Made by a program: the position numbers and the translations under genes. A model generated the notes under the pieces. The model made no database searches, was not told the origin of the DNA, and saw only the letters and a program-made list of their open reading frames with translations. From assembly GCA_964534995.1 (NCBI GenBank), contig CAZHSC010000005.1, positions 1 through 64,000 of the forward strand: a stretch of DNA of 64,000 nt, read 5' to 3'. Source of the stretch: JAJTFW01 sp964534995 (lineage in GTDB: Bacteria > Bacteroidota > Bacteroidia > AKYH767-A > OLB10). Below are positions 17,780 to 26,417 of the stretch, piece after piece (the stretch's first letter is position 1; every line of letters begins with the position of its first letter).

Positions 17780-17898
17780 TGTCTCATAGTTCAACGCCTG
17801 CCTGCCGGCAGGCAGGGATAGAATAGAAGTTTCCTAAACTTTAGATCCAGGTTCCTTACCTTCGGCAAGCAGGCCTGCAGAGATTCCTGGTGAGACCA
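17780..17898 (+). pseudogene. tRNA-Arg(CCT) copy with palindromes in D-loop and T-loop
   Basis: 119 bases, which equals 72 tRNA bases plus 20 plus 27. Apart from the first base (T for G, which breaks the first acceptor pair), every tRNA base is kept. The perfect palindrome CCTGCCTGCCGGCAGGCAGG occupies 17797-17816 between G18 and G19 of the D-loop. A 27-base hairpin-forming insert (17855-17881; CTTACC/GGCAAG, then GCAGGCCTGC) sits between C56 and G57 of the T-loop. A TGTCTTTG box at 17757 could still drive transcription. It is either a pseudogene or a tRNA with hairpins projecting from its elbow. Confidence 0.75.
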
Positions 17899-17996
17899 CA
17901 AAAATCAATAAATAGTTCCCGGGTGGGGAGCTCCCTGCTTTTCGGAACCTGGCCTCTTTTTACTTTGTTAGCGCTATTTTTCTATTTTTAGTACCT

Positions 17997-18710
17997 ATGA
18001 AAAAAGCCATTGTCATTGGCGGGACTTCCGGAATTGGAAAAGCAATCGTTGAGATTCTTCTGGACCATAATTATACTGTTGGACTTAGCGGAATAGCACG
18101 GGATGACCTCAGTACCTTAAAAAACAAACATGCCGGACAACTCCTTGTAAAGTATATTGATTGCAGCCTTGAAAATTTTACCACCGAAGTCCATCAACTG
18201 GCGGAAGAGTTAGGGGGTATGGATCTCCTGGTGTTCAGCGCCGGTATTGGTCATTTAAACAAGGACATCGGTTATACAGTCGAAAATCCCGCCAACAAAG
18301 TGAATGTTCTCGGCTTTACGGAAGCAGTAGACTGGGGATACAGATATTTTAACAGGCAGGGCAGCGGGCATTTGGTAGCCATCAGTTCTGTAGCCGGCTT
18401 ATTCGGGCACCGGACTTCACCGGCTTATACCGCTGCTAAAGGGTATCAGATTAATTACCTGGAAGCACTGAGGCAAAAGGCCCACTGTTCCAAACTTCCC
18501 TTGTATGTAACGGATATCCGGCCCGGATTTGTCGAAACGGAGATGACGAGTGATAAGAAAACATTCTGGAGCTGCTCCACTCCCTATGCCGCCAAATTGA
18601 TATATCATGCCATTCAACATAAAAAAGGGGTAGCCTATGTGAGCAGACGATGGTGGCTGGTTGGATTTGCCGTCAGGTTCATTCCGCAATGGCTGAGAAG
18701 CAGGATGTAA
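17997..18710 (+). CDS. SDR family NAD(P)-dependent oxidoreductase
   Basis: Short-chain dehydrogenase of 237 residues with a Rossmann start IGGTSGIG (residues 7-14), the NAG-equivalent FSAGIG, catalytic Ser in AISSVAG, and Tyr144-x3-Lys148 (YTAAK). The C-terminal PGFVETEM motif is typical. The substrate is unknown. It is monocistronic and convergent with the cyclase-family gene at 18784. Confidence 0.9.
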   Translation: MKKAIVIGGTSGIGKAIVEILLDHNYTVGLSGIARDDLSTLKNKHAGQLLVKYIDCSLENFTTEVHQLAEELGGMDLLVFSAGIGHLNKDIGYTVENPANKVNVLGFTEAVDWGYRYFNRQGSGHLVAISSVAGLFGHRTSPAYTAAKGYQINYLEALRQKAHCSKLPLYVTDIRPGFVETEMTSDKKTFWSCSTPYAAKLIYHAIQHKKGVAYVSRRWWLVGFAVRFIPQWLRSRM

Positions 18711-18783
18711 TTTTAAGATGGGCGGGAATTCAACAGATCATTCTGCTCCGGTGAAGTGCATCTTACGAATCGGAACCGGGAAC

Positions 18784-19425
18784 TCAGGATATTTTCTTCA
18801 GCAGGACCCTGGCGGGGGCGGCTTCGGCACCTGTAATTTTAACCGGCAGGCAGATCATATCATACATTCCGGCGTCAATTTCTTCGAGGTGCAGGTTCTC
18901 CGCGATGATAATTTCTTCCTTCAGAAGAGTAACATGCGCCTCGCGCAGGCTTGGATAGATGGCTATTGAAAGACCGTCGATCCCCGCAAAACGGATCTTC
19001 TTTGCTGCCAGAAAGCCGGTTGCCGACTCATCTAGTGCGGTAAACTCTTCCTTGTAATGAACCGGTTCCTTCAGAGGGTAATTCAGGGTTTTAAAAATCA
19101 GACGTTCCCCCTGCTGAACCGCTTTGTCTTCGAGCCAGGCGGCCGTAATTATTTTAATGGCAGTGGCATCCAGCACACGTACTTCTCCTATCATTTTATC
19201 AATAGACAGAGCCGTGATATCCTTCGCTCCCTGAATAAAGTGCAAGGGGGCATCGATATGCGTTCCGGTATGAAGGCCAAAAAAAGCTTCCGAAAGCTGA
19301 TAACCGTCACCGCTTTCATGAGCAGCGATGCGGGAAATAACCGGTGCGGGATCGCCGGGCCACACAGGCGTGGCACTATCAATGCTTACCGTAATATCGA
19401 TCCACTTGCCGGAGTCCATTGTCAT
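18784..19425 (-). CDS. Cyclase family (kynurenine formamidase-like) hydrolase
   Basis: 213-residue metal-dependent hydrolase of the bacterial cyclase/KynB fold. The signature HTGTHIDAPLHF gives metal ligands His52, His56 and Asp58; WPGDPAP near residue 22 is also typical. In the kynurenine pathway such enzymes hydrolyse N-formylkynurenine, but no tryptophan-degradation genes are near, so the substrate is left open. Confidence 0.87.
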   Translation of the reverse strand: MTMDSGKWIDITVSIDSATPVWPGDPAPVISRIAAHESGDGYQLSEAFFGLHTGTHIDAPLHFIQGAKDITALSIDKMIGEVRVLDATAIKIITAAWLEDKAVQQGERLIFKTLNYPLKEPVHYKEEFTALDESATGFLAAKKIRFAGIDGLSIAIYPSLREAHVTLLKEEIIIAENLHLEEIDAGMYDMICLPVKITGAEAAPARVLLKKIS

Positions 19426-19568
19426 TGGGCTAAATTATTCTCAAAAGGCGGAAGGAGGCTGTAAAATAAAGGTATTTATTCGGAAACAGGATAATAATTG
19501 CCGGTATTGTTTTTTGTTTCCATATTTTTAATACCTTAGTATCTTCAAACCACTACCAACTACTTATT

Positions 19569-20387
19569 ATGAAAAAACTATTTGCTCTGGCAGCTATTGT
19601 AGCCATCTCCTTCATAGCCTGCAAAAAAGACAGTGATGATGCCGGTACTACCACCGGAGGAGGAGGTACTACAGGAGTTACCGTGACTGAAAAAAACATG
19701 GGGCTGTACAATAAACTGACAGCTACCTGGTGTGGCCCCTGTGGTCAGTGGGGATGGACATTGAATACCGATATCATGACGCTGATTGACGGAAACGCGG
19801 TAATGATGGGTACCTATGCCTCTACTTCTTCCGATATGTACAACGCAACGGCAGGCGCATTCAAAACCGCCTTCTCCCCTACTTCCGGCTGGCCTGACTT
19901 CTGCGCCAATGGAAAGCAAAAAACCCAGTTCTCCGGTACCGGAGGCATTTATACAGGTCCTACCAAAGATTCGGTGGTGGCTGAAATTAACCGCCATGTA
20001 AACGCTGAAGTAAAAGTGAATTCAGGATATTCTTCAAAAATTGAAGGCGACACCATGATCATCACTACCAAGGTGAAATTCTTCAAGGACATGCCCGTAG
20101 GCAGCACTTATTTCTTAGGCGCTTATGTTATTGAGGATGGCGTTATGAATACACAAAACGGCCAAAGCGGCGTGGTGGCGCATCATCACGTACTGAGAGG
20201 AAGCGCCCTTGCCGGCAGCCACTGGGGTACCCAAATTACATCCGCTACTACTGCCGGAAGTACTTTTGATTACACTTTTAAAATGGCTATTCCTGCTTCC
20301 TGGAATAAAAACAACCTGGAAGTGGCCACCATCGTATGGGAAAAAGTAGGTTCAGCCTATAAGTTTGTAAATGCCTATACCAACTAA
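19569..20387 (+). CDS. Omp28-like lipoprotein with thioredoxin-type CxxC
   Basis: A lipoprotein (SFIAC, Cys18) with an Asp/Gly/Thr-rich linker, then a thioredoxin-like domain with ATWCGPCGQWG (Cys55, Cys58) and a C-terminal beta domain. It resembles Bacteroidota Omp28-related outer-membrane proteins. The CxxC pair suggests thiol-disulfide activity in the periplasm or at the surface, not shown by anything else here. It is monocistronic and ends at a strong terminator at 20408. Confidence 0.8.
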   Translation: MKKLFALAAIVAISFIACKKDSDDAGTTTGGGGTTGVTVTEKNMGLYNKLTATWCGPCGQWGWTLNTDIMTLIDGNAVMMGTYASTSSDMYNATAGAFKTAFSPTSGWPDFCANGKQKTQFSGTGGIYTGPTKDSVVAEINRHVNAEVKVNSGYSSKIEGDTMIITTKVKFFKDMPVGSTYFLGAYVIEDGVMNTQNGQSGVVAHHHVLRGSALAGSHWGTQITSATTAGSTFDYTFKMAIPASWNKNNLEVATIVWEKVGSAYKFVNAYTN

Positions 20388-20407
20388 TTAATCAAGCATC
20401 TAACTTG

Positions 20408-20438
20408 AGCCGCTTCCGGAATGGAGGCGGCTTTTTTT
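20408..20438 (+). terminator. Rho-independent terminator
   Basis: Stem AGCCGCTTCC (20408-20417) with GGAGGCGGCT (20423-20432), loop GGAAT, then seven T. It ends the Omp28-like gene. Confidence 0.9.
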
Positions 20439-20633
20439 ATACCGCCGTAAAGTAGAGCATCTCGCGATGCCCGATTCACACTTTGCAGCGGTGCAGCCCG
20501 GGTGATTGTGCACGGCAACCTTCTCTCTCCGCTGCACCAACCCCATTTCCAACTTCGAAACACTTGATTTTCGCGTAGGCTTTTTAGAAAATAGTCCGGG
20601 AAGGATGTAAAATGTAATTTTTCACATACAAAA

Positions 20634-20649
20634 TTAACCATTTGGTTAA
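20634..20649. promoter_or_regulatory. Distal TetR-type operator
   Basis: Inverted repeat TTAACCA-TT-TGGTTAA, with perfect 7-base arms, about 100 bases upstream of the exporter operon. Its half-site AACC/GGTT is shared with the proximal site at 20730-20745. Nothing else is seen between the terminator at 20438 and this site. Confidence 0.6.
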
Positions 20650-20721
20650 TTTTATTAAATTGAATATCAATTGTATATTTTCCCATCCTCAAAAAAATTA
20701 ATCTAAAGAGATAAAAAGAGT

Positions 20722-20745
20722 TAGTTTTGCTAACCGAATGGTTAA
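20722..20745 (+). promoter_or_regulatory. Exporter operon -7 box with overlapping TetR operator
   Basis: TAGTTTTG (20722-20729) is a perfect TAnnTTTG. It is followed at once by CTAACCGAATGGTTAA (arms TAACC/GGTTA), the same half-sites as the palindrome at 20634. The transcript start falls inside the operator, which is a direct way for the regulator to shut off its own operon. Confidence 0.65.
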
Positions 20746-20750
20746 ACCAA

Positions 20751-21383
20751 ATGGATAAAGAATTTCTGGATAGCAAAAGCAAAAAGAAGATCCTGGAATC
20801 AGCACGTCAGGAATTCATCAGCAGGGGCTATGCAGGCGCGCGCATGCAAGCCATCGCCAATGCGGCCGGCATCAACAAGGCCATGCTTCATTATTACTTT
20901 AAAAACAAAGAGTCCCTGTTTAACCTCGTCTTCGATGATGCTTTCAATGCCTTTGTACCAAAGGTTCATGCGATTTTTTCGGGAGAAGCCCCGGCCGTGG
21001 ATAAACTATGCAGTTATGTGGAAGCGCATGTTGAACTGCTGTTACAGAAACCGGATCTTCCTGTTTTCATCGTGCATGAGATTCACCGCGACCCGGATCG
21101 TTTCTTCAGTAATTTTTTAAGCAAGATGCCGGGCCCGCCGCCTTTCGCTTCGTTTATGGGTCAGCTGATGCAGGAGATGAGCGAAGGAAAAATACGGCAG
21201 ATGGATCCGCGCCTGGTATGGATGAATGTGATGGGGATGACCGTGTTTCCATTTGTGGCCGCTCCGCTGTTGAGCCGCATCTTACTGACCGATTCCGAAA
21301 CTTATCAAAGCCTGCTGAAAGAACGCGTGGATTCTATTCAGCAATTTATTAAATCCTCTCTGCTGATTCATGAAAGCAAATAA
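20751..21383 (+). CDS. TetR/AcrR family regulator of the exporter operon
   Basis: 210-residue repressor. The N-terminal helix-turn-helix is clear: KILESARQEFISRGYAGARMQAIANAAGINKAMLHYYFKNKESLF in segments. The C-terminal half is a ligand domain. The start ATG at 20751 is preferred to a TTG at 20727 that lies in the promoter/operator. It is the first gene of a seven-gene operon and overlaps tolC by 14 bases. It plays the part of E. coli CecR (YbiH), which controls ybhGFSR. Confidence 0.92.
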   Translation: MDKEFLDSKSKKKILESARQEFISRGYAGARMQAIANAAGINKAMLHYYFKNKESLFNLVFDDAFNAFVPKVHAIFSGEAPAVDKLCSYVEAHVELLLQKPDLPVFIVHEIHRDPDRFFSNFLSKMPGPPPFASFMGQLMQEMSEGKIRQMDPRLVWMNVMGMTVFPFVAAPLLSRILLTDSETYQSLLKERVDSIQQFIKSSLLIHESK

Positions 21384-22659
21384 TTTATTCCCCTTGTTAC
21401 TTCTGGCAGCGCTGCATGTCACCTCCGTTGCACAGGAACACCCAACACTTGAACAGGTGCTCTCCGCCGCCAATACGCACTATCCGCTGGTGCAGCAACG
21501 CAATCTCGTTGAACAAAGCAGGGATTTTAGTCTGGCTGCCCTGAACCGGGCCTTCCTCCCGCAATTAAGTATTAACGGGCAAGCCTCCTATCAATCGGAT
21601 GTGACGGAATTGCCTATCAAGATCAATCTCCCAGGCTTCACCGTTGATCCGCTGGATAAAGATCAATACCGGGCGACCGCCGATGTCAGCCAGATCCTCT
21701 TTGACGGAGGTAATATCAGCGCGCAGAAAAATGCGGCCCGCGCCAACTCACTGGTGGAGCAGGAGAAGATCAATGTTGAGATGCAGAAGATGCGCGAGAA
21801 AGTGCGTCAGCTGTACCTGGGTGTGCTGATGATGGACGAACAGATCAGACAAACTGACATTGTAGCTTCCGACCTGACTGCAGGCATTAAGAAGATGGAA
21901 GCCGCTTTAAAAAACGGAACGGCTTTTCGGTCGCAGTTAGCCGTATTACAGGCAGAGGAAATCCGGAACCGGCAGCGCAAAACCGAACTGCAGCAAACGC
22001 GTCTCTCCCTGCTGAAATCACTCTCGCTGTTCACCGGAAGCGAATACGAAGCAACCGTACAGTTTGAGAAACCGGCATCTGTTTTTTCGCTGCCTGCCGA
22101 AAAACCTGCCATCGTACGTCCGGAACTGAATCTCTACAAAGAACAAGAGCAACTGACCCTGACTCAACGCAAACAGATTGGCGTAAAGAGTCTTCCAAAG
22201 CTGAGCCTGTTCGCGCAAGGCGGATATGGCCGGCCGGGACTGAATATGCTGGATAACGACTTCTCCTGGTTTTACATCGCCGGTGCCCGCCTCCACTGGA
22301 ATCTGGGAGCCTTGTACTCTCTCCATGCAGAGCGACAGGTGAACGCCGTCTCCCGAAGCAGTATCAATGTACAACGCGAACTCTATCTGCTCAGTGCCAA
22401 TATCACGGTAGAGCAGTACCGCAACGACATTATTAAATACACCACCTTACTCACCGATGATCGCGAACTGGTTTCGTTACGTGAAGAAATCAAGCGTTCC
22501 GCGAAAGCTCAACTCGACAATGGTGTGATCACTTCCTCCGATTATCTCCGCGAAGTAAATGCCGCCGACCAGGCGCGTCAGCAACAACTCCTGCACGAAT
22601 TGCAGCTATTACAAACACAACTCGACTTCGCCGATTATCTTTCCATCTCCAACCCATAA
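21370..22659 (+). CDS. TolC family outer-membrane efflux protein
   Basis: 429 residues with a signal peptide (ending VTSVAQ) and two TolC repeats of long coiled-coil helices. Asn-Gly-rich strand segments include FLPQLSINGQASYQSD and KLSLFAQGGYGRPG. It forms the outer-membrane channel of the tripartite exporter encoded downstream. Confidence 0.9.
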   Translation: MKANNLFPLLLLAALHVTSVAQEHPTLEQVLSAANTHYPLVQQRNLVEQSRDFSLAALNRAFLPQLSINGQASYQSDVTELPIKINLPGFTVDPLDKDQYRATADVSQILFDGGNISAQKNAARANSLVEQEKINVEMQKMREKVRQLYLGVLMMDEQIRQTDIVASDLTAGIKKMEAALKNGTAFRSQLAVLQAEEIRNRQRKTELQQTRLSLLKSLSLFTGSEYEATVQFEKPASVFSLPAEKPAIVRPELNLYKEQEQLTLTQRKQIGVKSLPKLSLFAQGGYGRPGLNMLDNDFSWFYIAGARLHWNLGALYSLHAERQVNAVSRSSINVQRELYLLSANITVEQYRNDIIKYTTLLTDDRELVSLREEIKRSAKAQLDNGVITSSDYLREVNAADQARQQQLLHELQLLQTQLDFADYLSISNP

Positions 22660-22683
22660 CGATCTTCCTTCATTCCGATAACC

Positions 22684-23622
22684 ATGAAAAAAATATCCTT
22701 CCTCCTGCTTATTCTTTCAGCAGCCTTCCTCACCTCTTGTAAAAACAATAACGGCGACTTTGATGCCGCAGGCACTTTTGAAGCCAACGAAGTGATCGTC
22801 TCCGCCGAGACAGCAGGAAAAATTCTCGAATTCTCCGCTGAAGAAGGCACTAAGCTGGAGAAGAATCAGATTTCCGTAGTGATAGATCCCACCTCCCTGC
22901 AACTTCAGTCCGAACAGGTGGAGGCCAGCATCCATGCGCTCGGTGAAAAAACCAGCGATCTCACGCCGTACATCCGTACCCTCGAACAACAGATCGAGAT
23001 CCAGAAAACGCAGGTGACTTCGCTGGAACGTGAGCGTACCCGTTTCGCCAACCTCTTAAAAGAAGATGCCGCTACCGGCAAACAATTCGATGATATCGAA
23101 ACACAATTAAAAATAGCAAAGGAACAACTCGCATTGAGTCAGCGACAACAGGAACAGCAGAAAGCCACCATCGGTACTCAGAATCGTTCTGTACTAAGTG
23201 AACAAGCACCCTTGAGCAAACGAAAAGCACAAATTGACGATCAGCTGAACCGCAGCAAGGTGATGAATCCCGTGGCAGGAACAGTTCTGACTTCTTATGC
23301 GGAAGCAGGAGAGATCACTGCTCCCGGAAAAGCGCTCTATAAAATAGCTGACCTCACCAACATGGATCTCCGCGCTTATATTTCCGGCGATCAGTTCGCG
23401 CTGGTGAAAATTGGTCAGAACGTAAAGGTATTTATCGACAAGGGCAAAGACGAATACAAAGAAATGCCGGGAACCATCACCTGGATCAGTGACAAAGCCG
23501 AGTTTACCCCGAAAACCATCCAGACCAGAGACGAACGCGCACACCTCGTGTACGCAACGAAGATCCGTGTGAAGAACGACGGATCTGTGAAAGTGGGTAT
23601 GTACGGCGAAGTAAAATTCTGA
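22684..23622 (+). CDS. HlyD/MFP periplasmic adaptor lipoprotein
   Basis: 312 residues with a lipobox (FLTSC, Cys19). Split biotinyl-lipoyl halves (VSAETAGKILEFSAEEGTKLEKNQ and VMNPVAGTVLTSYAEAGEI) flank a coiled-coil hairpin (about 65-180), followed by a beta-barrel. It is comparable to YbhG. It links the ABC-2 permeases to the TolC channel. Confidence 0.9.
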   Translation: MKKISFLLLILSAAFLTSCKNNNGDFDAAGTFEANEVIVSAETAGKILEFSAEEGTKLEKNQISVVIDPTSLQLQSEQVEASIHALGEKTSDLTPYIRTLEQQIEIQKTQVTSLERERTRFANLLKEDAATGKQFDDIETQLKIAKEQLALSQRQQEQQKATIGTQNRSVLSEQAPLSKRKAQIDDQLNRSKVMNPVAGTVLTSYAEAGEITAPGKALYKIADLTNMDLRAYISGDQFALVKIGQNVKVFIDKGKDEYKEMPGTITWISDKAEFTPKTIQTRDERAHLVYATKIRVKNDGSVKVGMYGEVKF

Positions 23623-23624
23623 TC

Positions 23625-24542
23625 ATGCCGGCGGCTATAACGGTAACGAACCTGCGTAAATCGTACGCCAACGGTAAGGAAACCGTGGAGGCGCTACATC
23701 CGGTGACCTTCAGCGTTAATAAGGGAGAGCTCTTCGGCTTGATTGGTCCCGACGGCGCCGGTAAAACTACACTCATTCGTTTGCTCACCACGCTGATCCT
23801 CGCCGACGAAGGTACAGCAACTGTAGATGGCTTCGATGTCGTAAACGACTATGCCGAGATCCGCAAGCGGGTGGGATACATGCCCGGGAAATTTTCGCTC
23901 TACCAGGATCTGAGTGTCCGCGAAAACCTCGACTTCTTCGCCACCATCTTCAAAACAACGGTGGAAACCAACTACCATCTTATCAAAGACATCTACGAAC
24001 AGTTGGCGCCCTTTGCAGATCGTCCCGCAGGCAAACTCAGCGGCGGCATGAAGCAGAAACTCGCGCTCTGTTGCGCGCTCATCCACAAACCCAGTGTGCT
24101 TTTCCTCGATGAACCGACCACCGGCGTAGATGCTGTATCGCGGAAAGAATTCTGGGAGATGCTGGACCGGTTGAAAAAACAAGGAATCACGATCCTGGTA
24201 AGCACACCTTATATGGACGAGGCCTCCCGCTGCGACAGAGTAGCCCTTATGCAGAATGGTAAATTTATGGAGGCAGATTCTCCCTCCTATATCACTGGCA
24301 AATACAAAAAACCGCTTTTTGCCATAAAAGGCGATTACATGTACAGGCTGTTGCATCAGCTCAAATCAAATCCATCCGTGCTCCTCGCCTACCCTTTCGG
24401 CGAATACCATCACGTAGTACTGAAGCAGGAACATGCCACTGTTGACGAAGCACGTACACTGCTCGGATTGGAAAGTGAAGAAATCAGGGCGGTGGCAGCA
24501 GATATTGAAGATTGTTTTATTTACTCCATGACCCAACACTAA
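23625..24542 (+). CDS. ABC exporter ATP-binding protein 1
   Basis: 305 residues with Walker A GPDGAGKTT (Lys47), signature LSGGMKQ, Walker B VLFLDEPTTGVD and a final H-like region. It corresponds to the first half of YbhF, which in E. coli is one fused protein with two ATPase domains. Here the two halves are separate genes 3 bases apart. Confidence 0.93.
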   Translation: MPAAITVTNLRKSYANGKETVEALHPVTFSVNKGELFGLIGPDGAGKTTLIRLLTTLILADEGTATVDGFDVVNDYAEIRKRVGYMPGKFSLYQDLSVRENLDFFATIFKTTVETNYHLIKDIYEQLAPFADRPAGKLSGGMKQKLALCCALIHKPSVLFLDEPTTGVDAVSRKEFWEMLDRLKKQGITILVSTPYMDEASRCDRVALMQNGKFMEADSPSYITGKYKKPLFAIKGDYMYRLLHQLKSNPSVLLAYPFGEYHHVVLKQEHATVDEARTLLGLESEEIRAVAADIEDCFIYSMTQH

Positions 24543-24545
24543 GAC

Positions 24546-25292
24546 ATGCAAGCGGAATACGCCATAACGGCCCATCAACTCACCAAGCGCTTCGGCGACT
24601 TCACCGCAGTGGATGCGATCAGCTTTGAAGTAAGCAAGGGAGAGATCTTTGGATTCCTCGGAGCCAATGGCGCCGGTAAAACTACCGCCATGCGCATGCT
24701 CTGTGGTCTCAGCAAGCCTACCTCCGGCGAAGGCACCGTTGCCGGATTTGATGTCAACAAACATCCGGAAGAAATCAAGAGAAACATCGGCTACATGAGC
24801 CAGAAGTTTTCGTTGTACGACGATCTCACCGTAATCGAAAACATCCGCTTCTATGCCGGTATCTATGGACTCAGCGACAAAGACATCAGGGAACGCAGCG
24901 ATAAACTGCTGCATGAACTGCAACTGCAACCGGAACGTGATAAATTAGTAAAGTCCTTGCCGTTGGGCTGGAAACAGAAACTGGCCTTCTCCATCGCCGT
25001 CATCCACGATCCTGCCATCGTATTCCTCGACGAACCCACGGGCGGCGTAGATCCGCTTACACGACGTGAATTCTGGGAGATGATGTATGCTTCCGCTGCG
25101 CAGGGTACGACCATCTTCGTGACCACCCACTACATGGACGAAGCGGAGTACTGCAACCGCGTATCCATCATGGTGGACGGTAAGATTGCCGCCCTCGACA
25201 CACCGGCGAATCTGCGCCGGCAGTTCAACACCCATCACATGAACGAGGTATTTCTTACCCTGGCCCGAGGAGCGCAGCGTCAGGCTGATTAA
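24546..25292 (+). CDS. ABC exporter ATP-binding protein 2
   Basis: 248 residues with Walker A GANGAGKTT (Lys45) and Walker B IVFLDEPTGGVD. The signature reads LPLGWKQ instead of LSGGQ, which matches the second half of YbhF-like proteins, so it is a family trait and not a defect. It probably forms a heterodimer with the product of 23625-24542. Confidence 0.93.
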   Translation: MQAEYAITAHQLTKRFGDFTAVDAISFEVSKGEIFGFLGANGAGKTTAMRMLCGLSKPTSGEGTVAGFDVNKHPEEIKRNIGYMSQKFSLYDDLTVIENIRFYAGIYGLSDKDIRERSDKLLHELQLQPERDKLVKSLPLGWKQKLAFSIAVIHDPAIVFLDEPTGGVDPLTRREFWEMMYASAAQGTTIFVTTHYMDEAEYCNRVSIMVDGKIAALDTPANLRRQFNTHHMNEVFLTLARGAQRQAD

Positions 25293-25300
25293 ACAACAAC

Positions 25301-26416
25301 ATGAAAGAACAATTCATCGCCTTCGTACGGAAAGAATGGTATCACATCTGGCGTGATAAGAAAACCCTGTTCATTCTGTTTGGCATGCCCATCGTGCAGA
25401 TCATCATTTTCGGATTTGCACTGACCAATGAAATCAAGAATTCACGCATTGCGGTGGTGGACATGAGCCACGATGCGGCCTCCACGCAACTCCTGCAGCG
25501 CATGGAAGCCAGTCAGTACTTCGACATTGAAGAAACCCTAAACAGCGCCAACGAAGCCGATGCAGCTTTTAAACGCGGGAAAGTGAAACTCGTGGTAGTG
25601 ATTCCCGAAAACTTCGCCTCCGACCTTCGACACAAAAACAAAGCATCGGTACAGGTAATCGCTGATGCCAGTGATCCCAATACCGGAACTACACTCACCA
25701 ATTATGTGCAAGCCATCACCGGCGATTTTCAAAACGATCTCAACGAAGGAAAGAAACTTCCCTACACGATCACACCGGAAGTGCGCATGCTGTACAATCC
25801 GCAATTGAAAGGTGCCTACAACTTTGTTCCGGGTGTGATGGCCATGGTGCTGATGCTGGTTTGTACGATGATGACTTCTATTGCCATCGTGAGAGAAAAA
25901 GAAACCGGCACTATGGAAGTGCTGCTGGTATCGCCCTTGCCACCGCTGCTTGTGATTTTTGCGAAGAGTGTTCCTTACTTCTTTCTCTCCGCGGTAAACA
26001 TTGCCAGCATTTTGCTGCTCAGCGTATTTTTATTGGGTTTACCCATCGCCGGTAGTCTTGTATTATTGGTTGGGTTGAGTCTCTTGTTTACCCTTACGAG
26101 CCTTAGCCTGGGCATGTTCATCAGCTCCATCACCGCGAGTCAGGATGTTGCTATGCTCGTCTCTCTGATGGGACTTTTTCTTCCCACGCTCATGCTCAGT
26201 GGATTCATGTTCCCGATCGAAAACATGCCGATTCCGCTGCGGATGATGTCGAACATTGTCCCGGCCAAATGGTACTTCTTCATTGTAAAAGCGGTGATGA
26301 TTAAGGGCGTGGGATTAAGTGTCATCTGGAAAGAATCGCTTATCCTCACCGGCATGACCGTATTCTTTCTGCTGTTGAGTGTTAAAAAATATAAAATCCG
26401 CTTAGCCACGGCCTGA
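25301..26416 (+). CDS. ABC-2 type permease 1 (YbhS/YbhR-like)
   Basis: 371 residues: an N-terminal helix, a large periplasmic domain (about 45-180), then five helices, starting REKETGTMEVLLVSPLPP, the conserved ABC-2 coupling motif. It is one of two paired permeases for drug or lipophile export. Confidence 0.92.
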   Translation: MKEQFIAFVRKEWYHIWRDKKTLFILFGMPIVQIIIFGFALTNEIKNSRIAVVDMSHDAASTQLLQRMEASQYFDIEETLNSANEADAAFKRGKVKLVVVIPENFASDLRHKNKASVQVIADASDPNTGTTLTNYVQAITGDFQNDLNEGKKLPYTITPEVRMLYNPQLKGAYNFVPGVMAMVLMLVCTMMTSIAIVREKETGTMEVLLVSPLPPLLVIFAKSVPYFFLSAVNIASILLLSVFLLGLPIAGSLVLLVGLSLLFTLTSLSLGMFISSITASQDVAMLVSLMGLFLPTLMLSGFMFPIENMPIPLRMMSNIVPAKWYFFIVKAVMIKGVGLSVIWKESLILTGMTVFFLLLSVKKYKIRLATA

Positions 26417-26417
26417 T

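Noticed and set aside
18717..18969. Plus-strand open frames opposite the cyclase-family gene
   Set aside because: They are shadows of the real minus-strand gene, whose HTGTHIDAP motif is diagnostic.
24940..24980. Defective ABC signature (LPLGWKQ instead of LSGGQ)
   Set aside because: The same form is normal in the second ATPase half of YbhF-like exporters, and the Walker motifs are intact.
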